Source: Clostridia bacterium (GTDB lineage: Bacteria; Bacillota; Clostridia; Christensenellales; CAG-138). From it: a stretch of 64,000 bases of DNA. Positions 36,815 to 45,385 of this stretch are shown here, piece by piece. Made by a program: the position numbers and the translations under genes. Positions within the stretch are counted from its first letter, which is position 1. Each line of letters begins with the position of its first letter. The DNA lies in contig JAFRNW010000018.1 of NCBI GenBank assembly GCA_017429985.1, positions 186,001-250,000 of the forward strand, given 5' to 3'. The notes beneath the pieces were generated by a model. That model was not told the DNA's origin. It made no database searches and saw only the letters and a list, made by a program, of their open reading frames with translations.

Positions 36815-37042
36815 TTACAGGTCCCGCAGTTCCTGGACCATGTTCCAGATCGCTTCCGCGGAATCGAAATACTCGTTGTCCAGATATTCCATTCCGATCT
36901 CGATGTCGTAGCGTTCTTCCAGTTTCGCGATCAGATTGGTGATGTCGATCGAGTCCAGAATCTTTCCGGTCACGATCTGATCCTCGTTCTCAAAATCCAC
37001 TCCGGATTTGACCTCTTTCAGAATTTCCACGATTTCATTCAT
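36815..37042 (-). CDS. Acyl carrier protein (DltC-like)
   Basis: A 75-residue acidic, helical protein. GKILDSIDI near residues 26-34 has the Ser31 expected to carry 4'-phosphopantetheine. It starts two bases after the stop of the AMP-ligase gene; a TTG at 37048 that overlaps that stop and is better spaced from GGAGG is an alternative start. It is the natural partner of the ligase. It could be a fatty-acyl, amino-acyl or hydroxy-acyl carrier; sequence alone does not decide. The pantetheinyl transferase is not in the window. Confidence 0.9.
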   Translation of the reverse strand: MNEIVEILKEVKSGVDFENEDQIVTGKILDSIDITNLIAKLEERYDIEIGMEYLDNEYFDSAEAIWNMVQELRDL

Positions 37043-37044
37043 TC

Positions 37045-38454
37045 TCAATGTTCCTCCTTCGGAAGATCTTTATACTGAATCTTTCCCGCGTCATTTTTCG
37101 GGATGGCTTCGAGGTATTCGACGGAAAACGCCGATTCGCTCAGATGCGTGACGGACGCCGCCCGCGCGCGCACCTCATCCGTTCTGGACGCGTCCGTAAT
37201 GAACAGGCGGACCAGATCGTCCCTTCCGGCAGCGGCGCATTCCAGCTCCTGGAAAGCCCCTGAGATGATCCGCTCCAGCTCATCCAGATTGACGCGGTTT
37301 CCGAACACTTTCAGGAAACGCTTTTTCCTCCCGACGATGGTATAGTATCCGTCCGCGTCCCTTCTGGCCATGTCTCCCGTAACAAGGCGCCCTTTCCGTA
37401 CGTCGCCTTTTTGAAGGTCTTCACGGCATTCGGAATAGCCCAGCGTGACATTGGGGCCCTCGTATACAAGTTCTCCGACCGTATCGCAAGCCGTTATGGT
37501 CTTGCCTTCCGTATCGAGGAGAGAAAAACGGCCTCCGGGAATCGCGATCCCCATGCTTCCGACCTTCTCCAGACTTTTCTCGGGCGGAAGATACGCCATC
37601 CTGGCAGTCGCTTCCGTCTGCCCGTACATGACAATGAATTTCTTCCCGGTATTCTCCGCCCATTCGGCGAATTCCCTGTGAAGTTCCGGTCGGAGTTTTC
37701 CGCCGGCCTGTGTCATGTATTCGAGATCCGGGAGGTCCATCCGGAAGATGCGCACCCTCTTCAGCATCTCGTATGTGAAGGGAACCCCGCCGAAGGACGT
37801 CGCTCTCCCGTTCTTCATGAACGTCCAGAACCCTTTCATGTTCATGGGAAGATCCGTCAGAAGGATCGCTGCGCCGACAAGCAGATGGCTGTTCAGGATG
37901 GACAGCCCGTAGGTATAATTCATCGGCAGCGTCGTGACGGGACGCTGATCTCTGTCAAGATGCAGATATTCCGCGATCGCTTCAGCGTTGGACTGAATGT
38001 TCCGGTAACTCTGGCGGACAAGTTTCGGACTTCCCGTCGACCCGGACGTCGTCAGCAGGAGCGCAAGATCTTCCGCGACAGGAGTTCCGTCCGGTTCAGC
38101 CGCCTTCAGCAGGACATAGCCGTCCGTTCTGCATGCGGAAAGATATCCTTCCGCCTCTTTTTCACGGTTCTCGGTCACGAAAAGATATTCGGGACGGTAC
38201 GTCCGGATGAGGTTGACAAGAAGATCATGATCGATCTCTTTGGAAAGCAGAAGCGGAACGGTTCCCGCGTTCAGGCAGGAAAGGTAGTTGACAACGCTCT
38301 GGATGCCGTTTTCACAAAGGCAGAAACAGACGCGGCGCGCTTCCAGCAGCTCTGCCGTCAGTTGAATCCTGTCGTGCAGCTCCGCATATGTGATCCGTTG
38401 CCCGTCAGGCGTGATCAGTGCGTCCCGTTCCGAAGGTCTGATTTCATAAAACAA
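37045..38454 (-). CDS. AMP-dependent acyl/aminoacyl ligase (DltA-like)
   Basis: A 469-residue adenylate-forming enzyme. The phosphate loop LTTSGSTGSPK lies near residues 135-145, MYGQTEATARM near 275, GRKKRFLKVFGNRVNLDELE near 385 and the catalytic lysine in PKNDAGKIQ near 460. It activates a carboxylic acid with ATP and loads it on the carrier protein encoded immediately downstream. It resembles DltA in size and context, but the substrate residues are not decisive. It starts with TTG, nine bases from AGGAG. Confidence 0.92.
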   Translation of the reverse strand: MFYEIRPSERDALITPDGQRITYAELHDRIQLTAELLEARRVCFCLCENGIQSVVNYLSCLNAGTVPLLLSKEIDHDLLVNLIRTYRPEYLFVTENREKEAEGYLSACRTDGYVLLKAAEPDGTPVAEDLALLLTTSGSTGSPKLVRQSYRNIQSNAEAIAEYLHLDRDQRPVTTLPMNYTYGLSILNSHLLVGAAILLTDLPMNMKGFWTFMKNGRATSFGGVPFTYEMLKRVRIFRMDLPDLEYMTQAGGKLRPELHREFAEWAENTGKKFIVMYGQTEATARMAYLPPEKSLEKVGSMGIAIPGGRFSLLDTEGKTITACDTVGELVYEGPNVTLGYSECREDLQKGDVRKGRLVTGDMARRDADGYYTIVGRKKRFLKVFGNRVNLDELERIISGAFQELECAAAGRDDLVRLFITDASRTDEVRARAASVTHLSESAFSVEYLEAIPKNDAGKIQYKDLPKEEH

Positions 38455-38553
38455 CCTGTATCACTCCTATCAATTAAAAACGATCCTGTTATATGCTGGG
38501 TTTTGTGCATTTCTGTTGCCCGTCTCGAACGGCTCTTGCATGGATTCCCTCTC

Positions 38554-39945
38554 CTATTCCTCCTCAGGAATCAGTCCGAACGCCGTTACAGTCTCAAACA
38601 GCAGTTCATCCGTACCCGGTCTGTACAGCCTGACCTGATACATATGCTGCTGTTCACTGTCATATGGAATTGTGAAGAACGAAGAAGTTCCCTCCCTGCG
38701 AACGGGATCATAATCCTGGAACGATATCCATTCTTCGTTCTGTCCGCGGGTACCATCGGAAATCCTGATATCCGCAGGCTCGCCGGAGACGGAAATGGGA
38801 CTGACCTCGACGGATACTTCCGTCACCCTTCCCTCTGCGAGTTCCAGCTTGTCATATGATCCCTTGTCCGACAGGAACGTTTTGTCAAAACACACGCCGT
38901 ATACTTTGCCGTCCCTGAACCTGTCTGAAAGGGAATCGTAAAACCAGTCCCCGTCCGGGTCGCGCATATAATCCTCAAGAAACCTGACCACTTTTTTCCC
39001 CGGTTCCAGATTCAAATGCTCGTAGTCCTTATACTCGTCCACATCGAACTGCAAATATTCCTTACGGACCAGATTCATGTCGAGAAACGGAATGGACCGC
39101 TCGTCTGCCTCTTTACGCACCATGCTGTTCAGCGTTTCGTACGCTTCATACTGAGCAAGATATGTATCCGTGTACGGCATCGCGTAAAGCGTCAGATCCA
39201 CGTCTTTCTCCTTGCAAAGGTCCATGATTCTGAGCAGGTATTCCCACTCATCGTCGCGGACATTGCTGACACCAATCTCATCCACCAGATCCTCGTCGAT
39301 CGTATTGTCGAAGCGGAGCACGCGGCGCTCCCATTCCCCTCTTCCTCTGTACATTTCCCATCCGAGATACTTAGTATACGCGTCCTGTCTTTTCTGATAG
39401 ACGGTTTCGCGAATCTTGGAGAGTTTGGGAATCGTCGTGAAATTTCTCCTCAGCCTGAAAACGGCATTGATATAATTATCCTCGTCCAGTTTGTTGAAGA
39501 TAAGCTCGGCTTTGTTGCGCAGTCCCTTGATGTAATCCGTGATCAGATAGGTGCCCGTTTCGTTCTTCCCTTCGATACCGAGCCTTGAAATGGACATTTC
39601 CACCCATACGTGCTGAATGTCTTTGGTACGGAGCGCCTCGTTCAGCAGATAATACATCTTCACGAAATCCGGTCCTACGACAGACAGATCAAACACGGAC
39701 TGATTCAGGTCTTCCGTCAGCTGATTCGAATCCAGCGTGTAAAGCGTATGGGACGTGCCGACAAACAGGATGTCGATCGGTTCCTGCTCATAAAAATCAT
39801 GGATCGTTACTCTGGAAAGAGACGCGGTATCGTCCGAAACAATATAATCAAGGCCAAAATAAATCAGCGCTGCCGCAAGTCCCGTAAAAAGAACAAAAGC
39901 GGCCCGCTTTGCCCAGATTCTGATTTTTCCTTTTTGCTCAGGCAT
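38554..39945 (-). CDS. Membrane-anchored SGNH-like protein B (DltD/AlgX-type)
   Basis: A 463-residue paralogue of protein A (32694-34085). It has the same order: basic N-tail, membrane anchor at 15-35, VSDDT and SLSRVTI before the domain, FVGTSHTLYT with Ser65 and DYEHLN near 305. Base composition is even along the gene, unlike A. The ATG at 39945 has GGAGGG upstream. It follows the initiating sugar transferase by 24 bases and precedes the AMP-ligase. Together A and B could act on two positions, two acyl groups or one as acceptor and one as transferase (inferred). Confidence 0.85.
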   Translation of the reverse strand: MPEQKGKIRIWAKRAAFVLFTGLAAALIYFGLDYIVSDDTASLSRVTIHDFYEQEPIDILFVGTSHTLYTLDSNQLTEDLNQSVFDLSVVGPDFVKMYYLLNEALRTKDIQHVWVEMSISRLGIEGKNETGTYLITDYIKGLRNKAELIFNKLDEDNYINAVFRLRRNFTTIPKLSKIRETVYQKRQDAYTKYLGWEMYRGRGEWERRVLRFDNTIDEDLVDEIGVSNVRDDEWEYLLRIMDLCKEKDVDLTLYAMPYTDTYLAQYEAYETLNSMVRKEADERSIPFLDMNLVRKEYLQFDVDEYKDYEHLNLEPGKKVVRFLEDYMRDPDGDWFYDSLSDRFRDGKVYGVCFDKTFLSDKGSYDKLELAEGRVTEVSVEVSPISVSGEPADIRISDGTRGQNEEWISFQDYDPVRREGTSSFFTIPYDSEQQHMYQVRLYRPGTDELLFETVTAFGLIPEEE

Positions 39946-39969
39946 GATCCCTCCGGCCATCTCCCGCCA

Positions 39970-41439
39970 TCACATCGCGCCTTTTCTCTGCAGCAAGACA
40001 ACAACGGTCTTTAGCAGGATCTTCAGATCCAGGCCGATGCTGAAGTTGGTGATGTATTCTGTGTCAAGCCGGACCACCTCTTCAAAGTCCGTGATCTCGC
40101 TGCGGCCAGAAACCTGCCACAGTCCTGTTATGCCCGGTTTGACCGCCAGTCTCGCGCGGTGATGATATTCATATTTGGCCCACTCGTCCAGCGTAGGCGG
40201 ACGGGTCCCGACCAGACTCATTTCGCCGGCAAGGATGTTAAAGAACTGGGGAAACTCGTCCAGACTGGTCCTGCGGATAAACTCACCGATGCCGCTCTTC
40301 TTTGTCCCGTCCGGAAGGATCCGGTTTCCAATCACGCGCGGATCGAATTCCATTTTAAACATTCTGCCGTCGGATATACGGTTTTCCGTAACAAGATCTT
40401 TCTTCCGGTCCTCCGCATCCAGCACCATGCTCCGGAACTTCAGAACATAGAAAGTCCTTCCGTTTCTTCCGACCCGCTTCTGACGGAAAATAATGGGGCC
40501 GGGAGACTGGAGATAGATAATCGGTCCGATAAAAATCCCGATCAGGACGGCCGCAATGCTTCCGACAATTCCGCCCAGCAGGTCCATCGCTCGCTTGATG
40601 AACGCCTGCCACGGGCTGATATAATTGTACGCCGTCGTCAGAACGGTCCTGCTGCCCAGCTCCTCGATGAACTGCTTGCTCTTATCCACGTTGGCGAGAT
40701 CCAGAACCGTATGGATCGTGATACCCATCTCGCGGCAGGCATTTTGGAATACCTCGGTTTCTTTGGACTGTTCGCTAAGATAAACGAATACCTCGTCGAT
40801 CCATTCCCTGCAGATATAATGCGCCGCGCCGCTCAGATCCGAAACGACCGGCACCCCCGCAACCGCGTCCGTTTGTCCGTCTGGATCTGTAAGCACCACG
40901 CCGCGGAGAGAAAAATGTTCAAAAATATCATTTCCTACGGATTTCACGATCTCTTCCGCATGCGCTCTGTCCGTCAGGATCAGAACAGACCGGCCTCCCG
41001 CCTCCGAACCTGCGCGCTTTTTCAGTGCTTTCAGAACAAACGGCTTGTAAAGAAGGCGGCCGACAGTGTCCAGAAGCAGGAATAGTCCGACGGTATAGTA
41101 AACGAGTAGTCTCGAATAGACGTCAGCGCTGTGCACGGAGAAGAGGTATAACGCGGTCAGAGCGAGAACAACGGCGGAAAGCACAATTACGCGAAGAAAC
41201 TCCTGCGCGGGACTGCGTCTCAAAACCCCGCTCAGATTGCTGAGCAGCAGGGCTGTGATAACCTCAATCGCAGACATCGCCAGAATCAGGCTTCTATATG
41301 TTTCATCTGAATACGGAATTCCTCTGGAAACACCGAACCGGACAAAAAAAGCCGCGCAGAAAGCAATATTCAGGCATAAAAGGTCCAGTATCATAAAATC
41401 AAGATGCTTGACCCAGCCGAAATGCGATCGCTGATACAT
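39970..41439 (-). CDS. Polyprenyl glycosylphosphotransferase (initiating sugar transferase)
   Basis: A 489-residue protein. Four hydrophobic segments lie in the first 130 residues, followed by a Rossmann-like central domain and a fifth hydrophobic segment near 290. The C-terminal catalytic domain has KRAMDLLGGIVGS, SPGPIIFRQKRVG, FYVLKFRSM and KPGITGLWQVSGRS. This is the WbaP/CpsE type, which starts a repeat unit by moving a sugar phosphate to undecaprenyl phosphate. The ATG at 41439 follows GGAAGAGAG; the open frame further upstream is not coding. Confidence 0.95.
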   Translation of the reverse strand: MYQRSHFGWVKHLDFMILDLLCLNIAFCAAFFVRFGVSRGIPYSDETYRSLILAMSAIEVITALLLSNLSGVLRRSPAQEFLRVIVLSAVVLALTALYLFSVHSADVYSRLLVYYTVGLFLLLDTVGRLLYKPFVLKALKKRAGSEAGGRSVLILTDRAHAEEIVKSVGNDIFEHFSLRGVVLTDPDGQTDAVAGVPVVSDLSGAAHYICREWIDEVFVYLSEQSKETEVFQNACREMGITIHTVLDLANVDKSKQFIEELGSRTVLTTAYNYISPWQAFIKRAMDLLGGIVGSIAAVLIGIFIGPIIYLQSPGPIIFRQKRVGRNGRTFYVLKFRSMVLDAEDRKKDLVTENRISDGRMFKMEFDPRVIGNRILPDGTKKSGIGEFIRRTSLDEFPQFFNILAGEMSLVGTRPPTLDEWAKYEYHHRARLAVKPGITGLWQVSGRSEITDFEEVVRLDTEYITNFSIGLDLKILLKTVVVLLQRKGAM

Positions 41440-41540
41440 ACTCTCTCTCTTCCAAGAATAGTTTATTTGAACAATAGTAATAATAAACGATATCCCGCCG
41501 TTACGCAACAAACCTGCTGCGCGGTCTCAGGGGATACAGC

Positions 41541-43964
41541 CTATTTCACCAGCTCGTTGATCACGCGGATCAAGTCTGCGACATTGGTTTCCAGTTGTTC
41601 TCTGGAAAGTTCTCCGCCGCGCAGTGCGGAAACAATATTTTTCCAGTCGCGTCTGCTTCCCGGCATAAACAGGTTGCTTCCTGCAGCCGCCGTTTTCCAC
41701 GCTTCCGGCGCGGGATGAAGCGAAGCCCTGTTGATGGTTCCGCCGTTGATGACCCAGTCCGTCATGACGATACCACGGAATCCAAACTCTGACCGGAGGA
41801 TGTCTTCGATCAGATCCCTTCGCTCGGATGAATGCGTCCCGTTGATCAGATTATACGATGTCATGAGCGCATAGGGATGCGATCTCTTAACGCAAATCTC
41901 GAACCCGCGAAGATATATCTCGCGCATTGCCCGTTCCGAAACCTGGCTGTTGGAATTATAGCGGTTTGTCTCCTGATTGTTGGCAGCGAAATGCTTTACA
42001 GTGGTTCCGCATCCCGGATGTGCCTGAACTCCGTTTGTCAACGCAGCCGCAAACAGACCGCTGACAAGGGGGTCTTCCGAAAAGTATTCGAAATTTCTGC
42101 CGCACCGGATATTGCGGTGGATATTCAGTGCGGGAGCGAGCCAGAGATGTACCCCGAATCGTTCCATCTCCTCTCCGACGATATCTCCGCACAAAGTCGC
42201 AAATTCCAGGTTCCAGCTTTGGGCGACAGCTGTCCCGATCGGAATGGCGGTGCAGTACTGATGCAGAATCTGTTCTTTTTTTCCGGGTCTTTTTCCCATC
42301 AGTCTGAGAAGAAAGCGCGCGGGTGAGGGAAGAAGTTCCAGCATGCTTTCCGGAAAGGACCCTCCCAGTGCGCGCGCTCCGTCTTTCCCTTTCACATAAT
42401 CTTTTGCAAGACGCAGCCCCGCAGGTCCGTCCGCCATGACCAGAGACGGAATGCCCTGATATTTCAGCATGCGGGACGTTTCTCCGGCAGCACCCGCTAC
42501 TGATCTGCCTGCATTCCCGATCACATTCAGAACACCGGCTCTCGGATCGAACGCACCAACCGACAGATAGGCGAGTTCTTCATCCGACAGGCATTTTGCC
42601 GGAGCACAGTCAGGCTTGTCCCGATTATAGGATACTTCCGAGACCGGAATTCTGCCCGGTTCGATTATCAGACACGGCACCGTCTCCTCGGGAACTTCAG
42701 TCCTCCTGTTTTCCGGTTTCCAGTCAGAAAAATCCGGAATCCCGAATGAGCTCCTTACCCTGCAGACCTTCACGGAATCCGTCAGACGCACCGTTCCCAC
42801 AACCGTCGTTTCACGGCTGTTCGTTCCAATTCTCAAAACATAGTCTCCGGCCTCCATGATCCATTCCGCGAGCTCCGCATCAAACGATGCTACGTCATGC
42901 AGGGAGAATCTGAGTCTGATCTCCTCTTCCGCGCCAGGTTCCATCGTGCGCGTCTTCTCAAAGGCCGCCAGGCACTGATACGGCTGATCCAGTTTCCCTT
43001 CCGGAACGGAAACATACAGCTGGACAGTTTCCTTTCCCGGATAACATCCCGTATTTCTGACACGGACCGATACGGAAACCGTGTCCGCCTGTTCTAATTC
43101 ACATTCTGCCTGATACAGTTCGAACGACGTATAACCCAGCCCGAAGCCGAAAGGAAACAGAACGGGGACTTCCGCGCTGTCAAAATAGCGGTATCCGACG
43201 TAGATTCCTTCTTTATAGCGGGTCTCGTTGATATCCCCGAATTCTCCGATGTCCGGGTAATCCCCCGAAGCTGCCCATGTTGTGGCCAGCTTTCCGGAAG
43301 GAAATGTTTTCCCCAGAATCAGATCCGCAAGTGCGGCTCCCGTTTCACTGCCAAGCTGGGAAAGAATCAGAATATTGTCCACTTCCAGAACCGGTTCCAG
43401 ATCGACAGGCCCGCCTACGTTCAGCACGAGCAAAAATTTCGAACAGTTCCGCTGCAAAAAAAGAATATCCCGCTTTTCAGACTCGCTCAGCAAGATATCG
43501 CCCTTCTGAAACTCTCTGTCGTTTCCCTCTCCCGAAATACGGGAAAGCACATAGACGGCAGTGTCCCTGATGCCTGACAGGGGAAGATCGTATTCCGGTT
43601 CAGGCATAACAGCACCCATGCCGTCCATGACAGCCAGCGTATGCCTCTCCCTCGCGCGTTTTTTGATCAAACGGATAAATTCCGCATGCGCGTCCCGCAG
43701 CACTCCGTCATATGCGTCCATCCATTCGGAAGTCGTTACAGTGAACCCGGCGCCCTTAAGCCCCTGTTCCACCGTCACGAAGCTGCGGGAATTGACTTCT
43801 CCGGATCCGGTCCCGCCCTTCACGGTATGCCGTGCTCCGCTTCCGTAAAGCGCGATCTCTCCGGCTCCCGCGAGGGGAAACGCTCCGTTGGATTTCAGCA
43901 ATACCATGCATTCGGACAAATACGGCCTAAGTTTTGCAAGATGCTCCCGCTCATAGTTCTGCAT
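41541..43964 (-). CDS. GH3 beta-glucosidase with circularly permuted domain order
   Basis: An 807-residue enzyme. The alpha/beta sandwich (GETGAAL-type LGSETGAALADLILG near 210, FPFGFGLGYTSFEL near 270) and the fibronectin-like part (RNTGCYPGKETVQLYVS near 300) come first. The TIM barrel with MADGPAGLRL near 505, the KHFAANNQETNR segment and the nucleophile Asp736 in GFRGIVMTDW comes last. Usual GH3 enzymes have the barrel first; the reversed order is known from some rumen Clostridia. No signal peptide. It should hydrolyse beta-glucosides. It heads the minus-strand polysaccharide unit, about 100 bases before the sugar transferase. Confidence 0.94.
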   Translation of the reverse strand: MQNYEREHLAKLRPYLSECMVLLKSNGAFPLAGAGEIALYGSGARHTVKGGTGSGEVNSRSFVTVEQGLKGAGFTVTTSEWMDAYDGVLRDAHAEFIRLIKKRARERHTLAVMDGMGAVMPEPEYDLPLSGIRDTAVYVLSRISGEGNDREFQKGDILLSESEKRDILFLQRNCSKFLLVLNVGGPVDLEPVLEVDNILILSQLGSETGAALADLILGKTFPSGKLATTWAASGDYPDIGEFGDINETRYKEGIYVGYRYFDSAEVPVLFPFGFGLGYTSFELYQAECELEQADTVSVSVRVRNTGCYPGKETVQLYVSVPEGKLDQPYQCLAAFEKTRTMEPGAEEEIRLRFSLHDVASFDAELAEWIMEAGDYVLRIGTNSRETTVVGTVRLTDSVKVCRVRSSFGIPDFSDWKPENRRTEVPEETVPCLIIEPGRIPVSEVSYNRDKPDCAPAKCLSDEELAYLSVGAFDPRAGVLNVIGNAGRSVAGAAGETSRMLKYQGIPSLVMADGPAGLRLAKDYVKGKDGARALGGSFPESMLELLPSPARFLLRLMGKRPGKKEQILHQYCTAIPIGTAVAQSWNLEFATLCGDIVGEEMERFGVHLWLAPALNIHRNIRCGRNFEYFSEDPLVSGLFAAALTNGVQAHPGCGTTVKHFAANNQETNRYNSNSQVSERAMREIYLRGFEICVKRSHPYALMTSYNLINGTHSSERRDLIEDILRSEFGFRGIVMTDWVINGGTINRASLHPAPEAWKTAAAGSNLFMPGSRRDWKNIVSALRGGELSREQLETNVADLIRVINELVK

Positions 43965-44264
43965 GTCTTCGTTCTCCGTGCGTTCTCAATTATAGGACCC
44001 GGTTTCCTTCCTTCTCTTCCTGAGGAAGCAGCCACTATACATGGACAACCCTTCCCTTTGAATAGCAAAAAAGGAATCCTCCCAATCTCTGACAGTATAT
44101 CATTTCAGGCGTACTGTAACAAACTCGGAGCGGAATCCATCCTGAGAAAAATGACTTTCCTGCTGTTTCATGATATGCTTTCTATAAATGAAAATAGAAA
44201 TGATTGGCCCCGTGGTTCGGAACAGAGTAATTCACCCGATCAGATAATGAAATCAGGAGATAAG
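43965..44264. other. Intergenic region between divergent GH3 and LicD genes
   Basis: Three hundred bases with no supported gene. It must contain divergent promoters, but only weak boxes are visible (a TATAAA near 44181). CAGGAGA near its right end is the ribosome binding site of the LicD gene. Base composition changes here from GC-richer to AT-richer. Confidence 0.4.
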
Positions 44265-45110
44265 ATGGATACAAATCTTCGAAAGCTGCAGTTAACAGAA
44301 CTTGAGCTCTTCAAAAAATTCGCTCAATTCGCGGCAAAGCATGAAATCCGGTATTTTGCGCTAGGCGGTACTCTGCTCGGCGCAGTCAGGCACAAAGGCT
44401 TTATTCCATGGGACGATGATATGGATATCGGTGTTCCGCGGGAGGATTACGACCGGCTCCTGGAAATCTGCAGGTCGGAGGAAACTCCTTTTGAAATGCA
44501 TACGTTCTTTAACGATGAAAGCTACTTCCGTTATTTCGCGCAGATTCAGGATCCTTCCATCAAGGTCATCCGTAAGGACAAGCAAGTTCAGGAGATTACC
44601 TCTTCCTGGGTAGATATCTTCCCATTGGACGGAATGCCCAACAACCGGCTGATTCGGACGATCCACAAGTATTATGTCCTCTGGAGAAGAGCTGCTTACA
44701 GGTTTTCCCGTTTCAGTACCGGGGTGGATTTCAGTAAGACCAAGCGTCCGCTTCCGGAGCGTATCCTGATTGCGGTCGGAAGGATTCTTCCCGTCGAAAA
44801 GATCTTCAATACAAAAAAAGAACTGATTAAACTTGACCGGGCACTGAAAAGATTTCCTTATGCAAAGTCAGACTATCTCGTAAATGCGATGGGCGCCTGG
44901 AAGTTTAAAGAAATGTTCCACAAGAAATACTATGGAAACGGAAGGCAGTACTCCTTTGAGGATACGGTGGTCTGGGGACCCGAAGATTATGATTTCGTAT
45001 GCACGCAGCTATATGGCGACTACATGACTCCTCCGAAGGAAGCGGACAGAAATCATCATCAATCTGAATTCTTCACGGATTTTTTGGAAAAGGATATGAC
45101 AGAAGAATAA
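44265..45110 (+). CDS. LicD-family phosphotransferase (copy 2)
   Basis: A 281-residue LicD protein. The core motif ALGGTLLGAVRHKGFIPWDD lies near residue 30-50, with SSWVDIFPLDGMPNN near 118 and YGDYMTPPKEAD near 255. It is close in sequence and length to copy 1 at 27875, less so to copy 3. It is the only plus-strand gene in this stretch and stands alone, flanked by an ISL3-like remnant. The ATG at 44265 has CAGGAGA five bases upstream. The acceptor and phospho-group are unknown. Confidence 0.92.
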   Translation: MDTNLRKLQLTELELFKKFAQFAAKHEIRYFALGGTLLGAVRHKGFIPWDDDMDIGVPREDYDRLLEICRSEETPFEMHTFFNDESYFRYFAQIQDPSIKVIRKDKQVQEITSSWVDIFPLDGMPNNRLIRTIHKYYVLWRRAAYRFSRFSTGVDFSKTKRPLPERILIAVGRILPVEKIFNTKKELIKLDRALKRFPYAKSDYLVNAMGAWKFKEMFHKKYYGNGRQYSFEDTVVWGPEDYDFVCTQLYGDYMTPPKEADRNHHQSEFFTDFLEKDMTEE

Positions 45111-45131
45111 AGGATTGAAAAAAGAGCACAT

Positions 45132-45385
45132 GGCGCTTCACCATTTGAACTAACCACAAACTAAATGGGAAAAAGCGAAGGCTACTCCCTGCATGCATAT
45201 TCAGTCACTTTCACTGTAATGCCAGCAGTTTGCTTCACACGATCTTTGACGTCAAAGGAATGGAGGTTGAAACTATAGAAGTCCATTTGAAGGGACGCCC
45301 GCTTCTGCAATCTGTTCAAAACAGGCCCAATCCTTAGGGCATGTCGTGCCCCAACTGAGTTTTCTCCATTTTTGGGTCTCCATCT
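45132..45385 (+). mobile_element. Probable ISL3-family insertion-sequence remnant
   Basis: GGCGCTTCACC at 45132 resembles the terminal repeat of ISL3 elements. About 90 bases further, a plus-strand reading (LLHTIFDVKGMEVETIEVH) resembles the transposase N-terminus. A shifted frame then gives ICSKQAQSLGHVVPQLS, like the zinc-knuckle region with a lost cysteine. The rest of the transposase and the right end are missing. Identification is by memory of the family pattern, so it is tentative. Confidence 0.35.
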
